From: a virus
Virus record (IMG/VR): IMGVR_UViG_3300009009_000011
Span: 37,842-101,841 of that record
Length of the DNA stretch: 64,000 nucleotides
Direction: 5' to 3' (one strand)
Under the pieces are notes generated by a model. It did not search any database and was not told the DNA's origin. It saw nothing but the letters and a program-made list of their open reading frames with translations. This document shows, in pieces, positions 14,777 through 23,997 of the stretch. The first letter of the stretch is position 1, and every line of letters starts with the position of its first letter. A program made the position numbers and the translations under genes.

Positions 14777-15955
14777 ATGACAAAAAAGGTAGATAATAAT
14801 CCGCCTAATGTATTTGAAGGATTCGAGGCTTTATCAAAAAGTTTATTGGGTAACCCTGGTGGTGGGAAATCTCCAGATGATGAAATACCGTATATAGACC
14901 CTGAAGATATTGGCAAAGAAGAGGTCGAAGAAGGCGAGGAGAAGAAAGAAGAAAAAGAAGAAGTAGAGGAACCTATTAAAAAGAAACCTACTTCAGTTAA
15001 AGAAGAAGTTAATGAAGACGATGAAGAAGACGAATCTGGTGAAGAAGATGATGAAGGAGATTCTGGAAAAGAGGAAACTGATACTGAAGAGGTTGAAACA
15101 GAAGTAACTACTTTTCTGAAAGATAGGTTATCTGAAGAACTTGGATGGGAGCTTGATGAAGATGATAAATTTGAGTCCATAAAAGATGTTGTGGATTATA
15201 TGAAAGTTTTGGTTGATGAGAATTCTAAACCAAAGTATCATAGTAAAGAAATACAAGCTTTAGATGAATATGTTAAAAACGGTGGAAGTATAAGTAAATA
15301 TTTTAAAGAAGTTTATAAAGAAGCTGCTGCAGGAGTAGATTATGATCATATAGATTTGACTAGGGAATCTAATCAAAGGTTAGTTGTGCGTGAAGTATTA
15401 AAAGAACAAGGTCTAAGTTCGGAGCGTATTCAGAAGCGTTTAGATAGGTATGAGAGAGAAGGGCTTTTACAAGACGAAGCGTCAGATGCTGTAGAATTGT
15501 TAAAAGAATACAAGTCTCGTAATGAAGAAAAGCTATTAGATGAACAGAAAAAAATAGCAGCAGAGCAGGGTAAACAGCAACAAAACTTCTTTGAAAACGT
15601 ACAAAACAGTGTAAAAGGCCTGGAGAATATCCGTGGCGTAAAAATTTCTAACAAGGAAAAAACAGAATTGTTAGATTATATATTTAAGCCTGATTCTGAT
15701 GGTTTAACTAAATATCAGAAAGATTACATGTCTGATATTAAGAACTTGATTGAGTCGGCTTATTTTACTAAAAAAGGGGACTTCCTCATAGACGAGGCAA
15801 AGAAAAAAGGTTCCTCTGATGCTTATAAAGAATTTCATCAGAAATTAAAAGCTAACAAAGGTAAGCGATCCAAGAATACAGGAGGCCTAGAGAGTGGCTC
15901 AGACTCTGATTTATTATTAAGCTCGTTAAGTAAAAATTTATTAAGTAAAGTATAA
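14777..15955 (+). CDS. acidic scaffold-like head assembly protein (392 aa)
   Basis: Lies between portal and capsid, the usual site for a scaffold. Residues about 35-112 are a low-complexity Glu/Asp/Lys region (EEDDEGDSGKEETDTEEVET and similar). The rest is almost all helical and charged, including a coiled-coil stretch RNEEKLLDEQKKIAAEQGKQ, ending in a basic tail. Such composition is typical of internal scaffolds that leave before DNA packaging. I see no protease triad. Confidence 0.65.
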   Translation: MTKKVDNNPPNVFEGFEALSKSLLGNPGGGKSPDDEIPYIDPEDIGKEEVEEGEEKKEEKEEVEEPIKKKPTSVKEEVNEDDEEDESGEEDDEGDSGKEETDTEEVETEVTTFLKDRLSEELGWELDEDDKFESIKDVVDYMKVLVDENSKPKYHSKEIQALDEYVKNGGSISKYFKEVYKEAAAGVDYDHIDLTRESNQRLVVREVLKEQGLSSERIQKRLDRYEREGLLQDEASDAVELLKEYKSRNEEKLLDEQKKIAAEQGKQQQNFFENVQNSVKGLENIRGVKISNKEKTELLDYIFKPDSDGLTKYQKDYMSDIKNLIESAYFTKKGDFLIDEAKKKGSSDAYKEFHQKLKANKGKRSKNTGGLESGSDSDLLLSSLSKNLLSKV

Positions 15956-15982
15956 TTATTAATTTATTGATTGAAGGTTATT

Positions 15983-17449
15983 ATGGAAAATAATGTATTA
16001 AATAAACTACAGCTCTACCGTACAAAGTGGTTTTCAGACCTCGTAGACGAGAAGATGCTTGCTAATACACTACTTACCAGACCTCATGAAGTATCACCCG
16101 TTTTGTCTTATATAATGGGACGTTTCAATCAAGGAAGCGTTATCGATTATATAACTAATGGTATGGGTAAAGTCATGACGATCGAGAACAGGCAGTATGA
16201 ATGGCGTGTTATGATCGAATCCGAGCGTGCGGTTACAATTCGCAATGCTCAGATCGATGGTACAGCTGTTTCAGCAACTGATGTTCCTGGTATTAATGGA
16301 CAGCCCATTACTCTTTGGTTATCAGACAAATGGTTTGGTCCTGGAGCTATTATCGAATTTGATGATAAAGAATATCAAGTGAGAGTAGTTTCTGAGCCTT
16401 ATCAGGATGGTAATGAGTGGGTTTATACAGTAGTGTTGGCAGATGGTCAGGCAGCTTCTTACATTCCGCCTACACTTCTGGCAGCTGGTAAACAGGTATC
16501 TAGGGTTGGTAGTGCATATGAAGAAGGTAGTGATGAGGCTGATATCGTTAATTATCAGACCCCGTTCATGCTCAGGAATCATCTGACTACTATGAGATTA
16601 ACTTATGACATCACAGGTGATGCTTATTCATCTGTCATGGTTATCGAAATTCGTGAACCTGGAACTAAAAAATCTACTAAGTACTGGGCTCCTTATCAGG
16701 AGTGGGTTGCTCTTCGTCAGTGGTATGAAAGAGTAGACTATATGACTATGTATTCTAAGTATAATGCTAATGCTGATGGTACAGTTAGTCTTATTGGTAC
16801 TAATGGTCGTCCTGTGTATATTGGTGCAGGTATTCTGCAGCAGATAGCTCCGGCTAACAGGAAGGGCTATACAACTATGACACTTGATTTACTTGATACT
16901 TATATGTCAGACCTTTCTTTCAACATCCGTGGATTTGGTGAGCGCAAGTTTCTTGCTCTTGCTGGTGAAATGGCTATGAAAGAATTTGACAGAGTATTAA
17001 GAGATAAGGCTTCTGGCTACACACTTATGGACACAAAATTTGTCACAGGTAATGGTCAGGAACTTACTTTAGGTGGTCAGTTTACAACATATAAGGGTCT
17101 CAACGGGGTTGAGCTTACACTTAAGCATTTACCGTTGTTTGACGATCCTATTCGTAACAGAAAACTTCATCCGATTACAGGTAAACCTCTGGAGTCTTAT
17201 CGTATGGTATTCCTTAACATTGGAATAAAAGACGGTGATTCTAACATTAAGAAGGTTGTTCGTAAAGATCGTGAATTAGTTATGTGGCACACCGCTGGTG
17301 CTGTTGCTCCTGGTTCAGGTCATTCGAAATCAATCACTACACTGAGGTCCAATACCAAGGATAGCTACCAGGTTAACTTCCTGTCAGAACAGGGTGTTAT
17401 GGTAACAGATCCTACTAGTTGTGGTGAATTATACTGCGACGCTGAATAA
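15983..17449 (+). CDS. major capsid protein (488 aa)
   Basis: An HK97-fold capsid protein by position, size and content. ATG at 15983 (MENNVLNKLQLYRTKWFSDLV); an upstream TTG at 15971 is less likely. The start resembles crAss-like capsid proteins, with no long cleaved delta domain. Codon choice differs from nearby genes (more ATC, GAC, CGT, TTC), as expected for the most highly made protein. A strong hairpin terminator follows, so it can be transcribed as a separate abundant message. Confidence 0.88.
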   Translation: MENNVLNKLQLYRTKWFSDLVDEKMLANTLLTRPHEVSPVLSYIMGRFNQGSVIDYITNGMGKVMTIENRQYEWRVMIESERAVTIRNAQIDGTAVSATDVPGINGQPITLWLSDKWFGPGAIIEFDDKEYQVRVVSEPYQDGNEWVYTVVLADGQAASYIPPTLLAAGKQVSRVGSAYEEGSDEADIVNYQTPFMLRNHLTTMRLTYDITGDAYSSVMVIEIREPGTKKSTKYWAPYQEWVALRQWYERVDYMTMYSKYNANADGTVSLIGTNGRPVYIGAGILQQIAPANRKGYTTMTLDLLDTYMSDLSFNIRGFGERKFLALAGEMAMKEFDRVLRDKASGYTLMDTKFVTGNGQELTLGGQFTTYKGLNGVELTLKHLPLFDDPIRNRKLHPITGKPLESYRMVFLNIGIKDGDSNIKKVVRKDRELVMWHTAGAVAPGSGHSKSITTLRSNTKDSYQVNFLSEQGVMVTDPTSCGELYCDAE

Positions 17450-17455
17450 AAACTG

Positions 17456-17493
17456 GGTGTGATGTAGGGGGCTGAGTAAGCCCCCTGAACACC
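17456..17493 (+). terminator. hairpin terminator after the capsid gene
   Basis: Perfect 8-bp stem AGGGGGCT-GAGTA-AGCCCCCT (17466-17486) within an outer GGTGT/ACACC stem (17456-17460 with 17489-17493). Followed by ATTATTATTTAT rather than a pure T run, so partial readthrough into the connector genes is likely. Confidence 0.7.
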
Positions 17494-17527
17494 ATTATTA
17501 TTTATAAACCGTTTTAAGCGAGGAATT

Positions 17528-18424
17528 ATGAAAGCAACATTACGGCCGTTGTATAAAGACAAATGGTCAGGGCTAATAAAGTATAGAAATTGTTATGAGG
17601 ACATATGTCCTTATTACACACGGTCAGGGATGATCTACACCGGTCTGTCAAAGGCAGACGAAGAAAGATTAAGTAAAGAATTAGGGGTAGACTTAGCTCG
17701 TGGTTCAGAGTTTTGGAAGAATTATTTTGTAAGGACTTATACAGGGGACATCATATTAGATTTAGAAGATCCTAATGATGAATTAAAATATCTGTATTTA
17801 AAGAATCATAAGAAAGTAAAGACATCTGAGTTTGAACATAAAGCAAGTGCTAAGTTTTTACTTATTAATAAAGAAGAAGAGGCCAAGAAGTCTAATCTTA
17901 TAAACAAAGTTAGACGTAGGGCAATGAAGGAATTTGATACACTTACAACAGAAGAGGTTAGGAAAGTTCTTAGGTTGTTTGGGTATAATGGGGATAATAT
18001 GGAACCAGAAGTTGCAGAAAATAAACTGTTTGAACTTGTGGAAAATAATCCTGAATCATTCTTAGAGAAGTGGGTAAACAATAAACATAGGGATACTGAA
18101 GTTGTTGTTGAGCGTGCAATATCTATGAATATTATAAGACGTAGTAAAAACGTATACAAATATGGGTCTGAAATTGTAGGTCGTTCTATGGTAGAAGCAA
18201 TTGATTTTTTAGAGAATCCAAAGAACCAAGATATATTATTATCTGTTATGAAATCATTACAGTCTAAAGTTTATATAGATCAACCAGATGTTAATAACAC
18301 TTTGACTACTATTGAAGAAGTGGTTGTGGATGTTCCTAAAGTTAAATCAGAGGTTACTATAGACTTAGATGATGATGAAGTAAAGTTTAAATCTAGACCT
18401 AGGAAAAAAGGAGATACATTATAA
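17528..18424 (+). CDS. capsid-adjacent structural protein (298 aa)
   Basis: Immediately after the capsid terminator, with GAGGA a few bases upstream of the ATG. N-terminal YKDKWSGLIKYRNCYEDICPYYTRSG, then a charged helical middle (MKEFDTLTTEEVRKVLRLFGY ... SFLEKWVNNKHRDTEVVVERAISMNII), and an acidic then basic tail. A head completion or vertex protein is inferred from position; no named family recognised. Overlaps the next gene by one base. Confidence 0.55.
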   Translation: MKATLRPLYKDKWSGLIKYRNCYEDICPYYTRSGMIYTGLSKADEERLSKELGVDLARGSEFWKNYFVRTYTGDIILDLEDPNDELKYLYLKNHKKVKTSEFEHKASAKFLLINKEEEAKKSNLINKVRRRAMKEFDTLTTEEVRKVLRLFGYNGDNMEPEVAENKLFELVENNPESFLEKWVNNKHRDTEVVVERAISMNIIRRSKNVYKYGSEIVGRSMVEAIDFLENPKNQDILLSVMKSLQSKVYIDQPDVNNTLTTIEEVVVDVPKVKSEVTIDLDDDEVKFKSRPRKKGDTL

Positions 18425-19284
18425 TGACAATAGCTAACATGCATGTTGCCTTTAAACTCTTGCTGGACAAATCGACTGGCTTAGAGTTTCCTGCTTTTGA
18501 ACCCGAAGAAATAGATCTTTGGTTAAATAAGGCACAACGGCAATTTGTTAAAAATAGGTTTCTTGGTACAGATAAGGGGATAGGTTTTGAACAAACTTCA
18601 AAACGTATTATGGACCTTTCTGTATTATTAACTGAAGATACGTTGGTTTATAGAAATGGTACAGACTTAGTTGTCGGTACAATAAAAGATAATTCATTTG
18701 TAGCAGATTTAAGTAGGTGCCCTACTACTGTATTTTTAATAGTAGGGGATGAAGTGCTTATTGCATATGCTGATTTACTTGATACATTAACTAGTGTTAC
18801 AACTGGTAATTTGGTTACTGGTAGTGCATATTATGTGCTTACTAGTACCATAACACACAATGGTACTGTATATTCAGCAGGGGAATATTTTGAAGCAGCT
18901 AATGCTAATTTTACCGGTTCAGGTACAGTTGCATTAGTTACTGCTAAAAAACAAGGTGTTACTAATTGCACTGCTAATAATTATAGGGCTCATATAGATG
19001 ATCCTTATAGTGAACACAGGCTACATTATGAAGAGGCAAAACCTCTGCGTTTGATATATCAAAGGTATGTTGAACTGGTTACTGATGGTAATTATGGTAT
19101 ATTAGAATATAGTATAAGATATTTGAGGGAACCTGCAGATGTTGCGGTTGGCACTCCCACACATTGTGAATTGCCAGCCCATACTCATGATGAGATAGTT
19201 GCCTTGGCTGCTAATATGGTCTTAGAGAATATAGAACAGCCTAGGTATAAATCTAACTTAAATGAGTTAAACAAAGTTGAATAA
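18424..19284 (+). CDS. head-tail connector (ring protein) candidate (286 aa)
   Basis: The start MTIANMHVAFKLLLDKSTGLEFPAFEPEEIDLWLNKAQRQFVKNRF has the LNxAQ-containing helix pair found in adaptor proteins that dock under the portal. The end HTHDEIVALAANMVLENIEQPRY is a helix of the kind that closes these proteins. Between them is a Thr/Val-rich beta insert. In crAss-like phages a ring protein of this type sits between capsid and muzzle genes. GGAGA upstream may aid initiation. Confidence 0.55.
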   Translation: MTIANMHVAFKLLLDKSTGLEFPAFEPEEIDLWLNKAQRQFVKNRFLGTDKGIGFEQTSKRIMDLSVLLTEDTLVYRNGTDLVVGTIKDNSFVADLSRCPTTVFLIVGDEVLIAYADLLDTLTSVTTGNLVTGSAYYVLTSTITHNGTVYSAGEYFEAANANFTGSGTVALVTAKKQGVTNCTANNYRAHIDDPYSEHRLHYEEAKPLRLIYQRYVELVTDGNYGILEYSIRYLREPADVAVGTPTHCELPAHTHDEIVALAANMVLENIEQPRYKSNLNELNKVE

Positions 19285-19302
19285 TTAAAAATTTATTTTA
19301 TT

Positions 19303-20370
19303 ATGCTAACAAGAGTAAATAAGGTATTAATCGGGAAGGATATTAACCGGGATGCAGCAATAGTTAATGGGGCTACCATTGCGACTATTATACAAACTGG
19401 AGTTCTGGCTGATGGTGAAGTAGTTGTTCTTGATAAGTATAAAAAAGTATTGGGTGCCGGCGCAACTTTTGCTGACTCCGATACCATTTATATTGCTCAA
19501 GGTACTAGTAAAACGTATGATTATACGAATGAAGCTGGTACTGCATTTGCAGCCTGTCGGGAGATGATTTTTTCTGATCCAATACAAGGTAAAAAGGTAA
19601 GGTCTTTTAAAGGGGATGCTTTTACAGTGAAAGCTGAGCAGACCGCTGTAGTAGATCTTACAGGACTCACTCCTATAGAAGGGACTGAGTATTTGATTCG
19701 TGTTATATATAAGGATATGGAAGAGTATCCTAGTCAATTTACACAGACTTATCGTTATATAGCAACTGCAGCTGATGCTGCTGATATTGATGTTTTTGGA
19801 GCAGCTATTGTTGCTAAAGTTAATGCTCATAGTGGTCGTAGAGTAAATGCTACATATGGTGCTGGTGGGGACACAATTACATTAACAGCTAGGGAAATCC
19901 CTAATTGTTGCACTGCACTTACAGATCTTGAGGAATTCAGGATGGTTCAATTTGAAGCTAGGTTTTTATATGTTGACTCAGACGGTAATTGGCAGATTAT
20001 ACCATCTACTGTTACTACAGTAACATATGCAGGCCCTACTCCAGGTTCAGGTAATTGGGAACAGGTTAGAGATCTTGAAAAAGCTGCTCAGCCGTATAGT
20101 GGTATTAGTAATTTTACACAGTTTCCTGTTATTACTCCAACCATGGCTACTACAGTGGATTCTTATTATGATCTTATTGTTATAGAACATGATCGGGAAT
20201 ATTTGTCTCCTGGTATTAATAGTTATCAGTCTACAAGTCTGACTACTGTTATAGCTTTAGCTACTGCTGTTAATGGTGTAAATGCTGGTACGCAGTCTCC
20301 AGATATAGTAGCTACCTTGAATACATGGATGGCTTCATGTCCTGGTCAGTTTGCTAATATTTCAATTTAA
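19303..20370 (+). CDS. virion structural protein, head-associated (355 aa)
   Basis: Rich in Ala, Thr, Val and Gly, with predicted beta structure throughout and no membrane segment or catalytic motif. Lies between the connector and the decoration protein. Could be a capsid decoration, head-fibre or tail-sheath-like protein; the sequence alone does not decide. Better codon adaptation than the early genes suggests abundance. Confidence 0.5.
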   Translation: MLTRVNKVLIGKDINRDAAIVNGATIATIIQTGVLADGEVVVLDKYKKVLGAGATFADSDTIYIAQGTSKTYDYTNEAGTAFAACREMIFSDPIQGKKVRSFKGDAFTVKAEQTAVVDLTGLTPIEGTEYLIRVIYKDMEEYPSQFTQTYRYIATAADAADIDVFGAAIVAKVNAHSGRRVNATYGAGGDTITLTAREIPNCCTALTDLEEFRMVQFEARFLYVDSDGNWQIIPSTVTTVTYAGPTPGSGNWEQVRDLEKAAQPYSGISNFTQFPVITPTMATTVDSYYDLIVIEHDREYLSPGINSYQSTSLTTVIALATAVNGVNAGTQSPDIVATLNTWMASCPGQFANISI

Positions 20371-20372
20371 TT

Positions 20373-20379
20373 AAGGAGG
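20373..20379 (+). promoter_or_regulatory. strong Shine-Dalgarno
   Basis: AAGGAGG eight bases before the ATG at 20388. With nrdJ's, one of only two full-length Shine-Dalgarno sequences I noticed in the window. It points to high translation of a decoration-type protein. Confidence 0.65.
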
Positions 20380-20387
20380 ATATAAAC

Positions 20388-20807
20388 ATGGCAAATGATT
20401 TTTTAATTCAGAGAGTTGCGTTTGGTAATGTTACTTATGTAAGTACCGCTACCAATGCTACAAACAGTGTTACCGTTGATGGCGGGTATCTTCCTAAAGG
20501 TGCTATCGTTACAGGTATTAGACTTTTTCCTGGTGGTGCTATAACAAATGGCAGTAACTTTGAAAATGCTACATTTAATTTATATTGTGGTGGACAGGCT
20601 CTTGGCACAAATGATAGGAAAGCTTCCGAAGCATTCGTACAGACTGCTGCTGCAACTATGGCCGTAGCAGGCGGTATTGCTTACGTTTCAGTAGGTGGAC
20701 CGTTAGTTGTTTACTGGGCTTCTAGCACAAGTAAGAAGACTGGCATAGCTTTTGATTCAGATATATATGTAGAATATTTATATTGTGGTTCAAGAGATAC
20801 CGATTAA
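20388..20807 (+). CDS. capsid decoration-type protein candidate (139 aa)
   Basis: A small all-beta protein rich in Gly, Ala, Thr and Val with a perfect Shine-Dalgarno and its own strong terminator, the set-up of a very abundant virion protein. Segments such as VTVDGGYLPKGAIVTGIRLFPGGA resemble phage auxiliary capsid (decoration) proteins. Assignment by composition and context; an alternative is a head-fibre subunit. Confidence 0.55.
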   Translation: MANDFLIQRVAFGNVTYVSTATNATNSVTVDGGYLPKGAIVTGIRLFPGGAITNGSNFENATFNLYCGGQALGTNDRKASEAFVQTAAATMAVAGGIAYVSVGGPLVVYWASSTSKKTGIAFDSDIYVEYLYCGSRDTD

Positions 20808-20839
20808 TTGAGGTAATAACATTAATGCTCGTATAGATT

Positions 20840-20880
20840 AAGTAATAGGGGGTTGGGGTAACCCATCCCCCTTACTTTTA
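20840..20880 (+). terminator. strong hairpin terminator
   Basis: A long stem: AAGTA/TACTT outer, AGGGGG/CCCCCT middle (20847-20852 with 20867-20872), TGGG/CCCA inner with a GTAA (GNRA) tetraloop at 20858-20861, then TTTTA. Separates the head operon from the glycosyltransferase module. Confidence 0.8.
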
Positions 20881-20890
20881 AAATAAATGT

Positions 20891-21610
20891 ATGAAAGAAC
20901 CAAGAATAGTAGTTAATGAATCTGTAGGGAAACATAACTCAAATCTTGATGAGTCAATAAAAAGAATTGACAAATCTAAAATGTATAGGGATAATTCCAC
21001 GATTATAGTGTGTCCTACAAGGGGTATGTTCCCCACAATGGTTGTCCAGTCTTGGATGAAATTAATGAGACCAATGAACCAAACAGTTGCTGGACCAATT
21101 TTTGCAGAGTCTATGAAAGTAGATGTAGCATATGAAAGTTTGTTTGAGTATATATTAAGCAATGAATATTTAAGTAAATTTAAATATGTACTCACAATTG
21201 AAGAAGACAATTTACCCCCGCCTGATGGTTTATTGAAACTATATGAAAGTATGGATGAATATGACGTTGTAGGTGGTCTATATTGGGGTAAAGGTGATAA
21301 TGGGTTTCCAATGATATTTGGTGATCCAAAAGATTCTACTGATTTTAAACCAGCAACACCCGTTGCTAATTCGTTACAGCAAGCCAATGCTTTAGGTATG
21401 GGGTTTAACTTATTTAAATTAGATATGTTTAGAAAAGTACCTAAACCTTGGTTTAAGACTGTTGAGGGTAAAGATGAAAATGGTAATATGTCTGGTATAA
21501 CACAGGATGTTTATTTTTATCAAAAAGCTGCTAAAGAAGGTTATAAATTTGCATGTGACACTTCTATATTAGTGGGCCACTATGATAATAAAACGGATGT
21601 TGTTTATTAA
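20891..21610 (+). CDS. GT-A fold glycosyltransferase (239 aa)
   Basis: Glycosyltransferase-2-like. TIIVCPTRGMFPTMVVQSWMKL is the nucleotide-binding start. YVLTIEEDNLPPPDGLLKL carries the acidic metal-binding motif (Glu104-Glu105-Asp106), DVVGGLYWG follows, ALGMGFNLFKLDMFRKV is the acceptor side, and ITQDVYFYQKAAKEGYKFACDTSILVGHY gives a catalytic Asp206 and the terminal His230 metal ligand. No membrane segment, so cytoplasmic. Paired with a methyltransferase. Likely to modify a virion protein, DNA or a sugar; the substrate is unknown. Confidence 0.82.
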   Translation: MKEPRIVVNESVGKHNSNLDESIKRIDKSKMYRDNSTIIVCPTRGMFPTMVVQSWMKLMRPMNQTVAGPIFAESMKVDVAYESLFEYILSNEYLSKFKYVLTIEEDNLPPPDGLLKLYESMDEYDVVGGLYWGKGDNGFPMIFGDPKDSTDFKPATPVANSLQQANALGMGFNLFKLDMFRKVPKPWFKTVEGKDENGNMSGITQDVYFYQKAAKEGYKFACDTSILVGHYDNKTDVVY

Positions 21611-21622
21611 AATACAGTAGAT

Positions 21623-22213
21623 ATGATAAATGAATTAAAGCTTGATTTGGCTTGCGGGGATAATAAAAAAGAAGGTTTTAAAGGTATAGATATAGCAAAT
21701 TTGCCGGAAGTAGATTATGTAGTAGATTTGCAAGTTTATCCCTGGCCTATAGAATCTAATAGTGTAGAAGAAATACATTGTGGTCATTATATTGAGCATA
21801 TTCCTCATGTTAATATAAAAGGGGTTTTAAAAGAGTCAAATTCTTTTGAAGAGTTTAAGGAAAAGTTACTTCAGTCTAAAGACGGTCTCATAGAATTTTT
21901 TAATGAAGTATATAGAATATTAAAACCTGGTGGTAAGGCAACAATGGTTGCGCCTTATTATACATCTGAAAGGGCTTATGGTGATCCAACCCATGTAAGA
22001 TCCATAAATGATTTTATGTGTTATTATTTAACAAAAGATTGGGTTAAAGTAAATAAATTAGAACATTACGGTATAGAGTGTGATTTTGATGTTAAGTTGT
22101 CTTATTTTATAACTAATGAAATGACATTAAAATCTGAAGAAATTAGGATGAAAGCATTTCAACATGATTGGAATGTAATAATGGATATTATAATAGAATT
22201 AACAAAGAAATAG
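21623..22213 (+). CDS. class I SAM-dependent methyltransferase (196 aa)
   Basis: A Rossmann methyltransferase: LDLACG (8-12, SAM loop), GIDIA with Asp23 binding the ribose, an IHCGHYIEHI motif (post-II), and EVYRILKPGGKATMVAPYY (motif after beta-5). It resembles small methyltransferases acting on sugars or small molecules rather than DNA methylases: no DPPY or PCQ motif. It follows the glycosyltransferase by 12 bases, so the two probably work in sequence. Ends TAG-TGA. Confidence 0.8.
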   Translation: MINELKLDLACGDNKKEGFKGIDIANLPEVDYVVDLQVYPWPIESNSVEEIHCGHYIEHIPHVNIKGVLKESNSFEEFKEKLLQSKDGLIEFFNEVYRILKPGGKATMVAPYYTSERAYGDPTHVRSINDFMCYYLTKDWVKVNKLEHYGIECDFDVKLSYFITNEMTLKSEEIRMKAFQHDWNVIMDIIIELTKK

Positions 22214-23994
22214 TGATCCCAACCTTTGGCGACATAGTAATACCAAAAGTACCTGTTAAAAAGAGGTTTGTACCTACTGAGCATGATAATGCTGCTCATA
22301 GTGAAGTGTATGTGACCTCTACTACTTATACACCTGCTACTACTACTGCATTAGGTGCTGTTATAGTTCCTGTTGCAGGTAATTTAGATGTAGATGTAAG
22401 TGGTAATATATCAGTACCGTTAGCTACTACAACTACTGTTGGTGTTGTAAAGATACCAACTTCTGGTAATTTAACCATTGATGGTTCAGGTAATGTTAGT
22501 GTTCCTACAACTTCTGCTGGTACCCTTGGCGTATTAAAATTAGGAGTTGGTCTTACAGATGTTGGTGGGGGTGTTATTAATGTTACAGGGGGGACTCCTG
22601 GTATACATAATTTAGTAGATACTGTTAATCATCCTGTTACGGGATTAACTATTGGTCATTATTTAAAAGCGACTGGGGCAACTACTTATGAGTTTGCAGA
22701 TTTACCATCCCCAAGTGCAATGGGGGCAATAGCTGATCCAGGCACCTCTGTTGATTATGATATTTTAATATGGAACGGTGCAACAGGTGATGCAGTATAT
22801 GGTGAAAGTAAAGTATCTATAAATCCAGGCACTGGATTATTAATGTCAGACAATGATATAATTGCATATGGTTCTGGTGGCGGTGGTGCAGGTGGTTGGA
22901 CATTTAGATATTCATTAGTATCAGATGGTTCTTTTAATGTAAACCTTGTTAATGATAGTGCTGCTCCTGGTCCGAGTAAAGTATATGGTACAGATGGGGC
23001 TGGTACAAGGGGTTGGATTACAGCTCCTACTACTATGACTTACCCAGGTGCAGGTATTGCTTTATCAACTGGTTCTGCCTGGGGTACATCAATAACTAAT
23101 AATTCAGCTAATTGGAATACAGCGTATGGATGGGGTAATCATGCTTCGGCCGGTTACTATGTTGGGACCAACTCAACAATAAGAGGTTTGTTTTCTTCTT
23201 CAGCTACAGGGCTTACCTACACAAACTCCACTGGAATATTTTCTCTTTCATCGGGTTATGTTATCCCGACAACCACTGAGCAGAGCAACTGGAATACAGC
23301 CTATGGCTGGGGCAATCATGGTTCTGTTGGTTATGCTGTAAAAGCTACTGATGAAACAATAACTGGTACTTGGATATTTACTGGTGCAGATGCTTATGGA
23401 GGTGGATTTTTAGCTGCTAAATTTGATGATGGTGATTTATGGTTAACAAATGGAATATGGATTAGTTTTGGTACAGATGTAGATTCTTATATTAATTGGT
23501 CTGGTGATCAATATTTTAGATTAAGTATTCAATCATATGCAGTAGACACTGCTATATTATTTGAAGGTAAAGATGCTGGTGGTACATTACGAACATTAGC
23601 TATGTTTAAACCAAGATCAGGATGTGAATTATATTATACTGGTACTAAAAGATTTGAAACAAATAATTATGGTGCTACTGTAGTTGGACAATTATACTTA
23701 ACTGATTCAAGTTCTACTATAGAAAAAGGTTCAACTGGAGCATTAAAACAAGTAACTGCTTATGGTTATGTTGAAATTGGTGCTCAAAATTCAAGTTATT
23801 GTCATTTTGAGACAGATAGATCTGCTTATTATTTTGATCATAACTTAGTTATAAATGAGGGTATTATTTCATCTTATGATGAAGATTTTATTTTAAAACG
23901 TGCTGGCACTACTAAATTAACTTTTACTACAACATCTGCTACATTTGAACAAACAGTATATTCAAAAGGAGATGTAATAGCTTATTCAACTTAA
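22213..23994 (+). CDS. tail fibre protein (594 aa)
   Basis: GTG start at 22213 overlapping the previous stop (TAGTG); an ATG at 22168 would add 15 residues inside the methyltransferase gene. N-terminal Thr/Val repeats (TTALGAVIVPVAGNLDVDVSGN, then TTVGVVKIPTSGNLTIDGSGN), a Gly-rich middle, and two copies of the phage-fibre repeat NWNTAYGWGNHxSxGY (about residues 297-312 and 356-371). The C-terminal half is beta-rich and ends GDVIAYST, an ending shared with the fibre at 26930. Virion adhesion protein, trimer expected. Confidence 0.75.
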   Translation: MIPTFGDIVIPKVPVKKRFVPTEHDNAAHSEVYVTSTTYTPATTTALGAVIVPVAGNLDVDVSGNISVPLATTTTVGVVKIPTSGNLTIDGSGNVSVPTTSAGTLGVLKLGVGLTDVGGGVINVTGGTPGIHNLVDTVNHPVTGLTIGHYLKATGATTYEFADLPSPSAMGAIADPGTSVDYDILIWNGATGDAVYGESKVSINPGTGLLMSDNDIIAYGSGGGGAGGWTFRYSLVSDGSFNVNLVNDSAAPGPSKVYGTDGAGTRGWITAPTTMTYPGAGIALSTGSAWGTSITNNSANWNTAYGWGNHASAGYYVGTNSTIRGLFSSSATGLTYTNSTGIFSLSSGYVIPTTTEQSNWNTAYGWGNHGSVGYAVKATDETITGTWIFTGADAYGGGFLAAKFDDGDLWLTNGIWISFGTDVDSYINWSGDQYFRLSIQSYAVDTAILFEGKDAGGTLRTLAMFKPRSGCELYYTGTKRFETNNYGATVVGQLYLTDSSSTIEKGSTGALKQVTAYGYVEIGAQNSSYCHFETDRSAYYFDHNLVINEGIISSYDEDFILKRAGTTKLTFTTTSATFEQTVYSKGDVIAYST

Positions 23995-23997
23995 TAT

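Noticed and set aside
14665-15180. Ser-rich 171-codon open frame on the minus strand
   Set aside because: It is the mirror of the Glu/Asp-rich stretch of the scaffold gene; low-complexity antisense frame with no start context.
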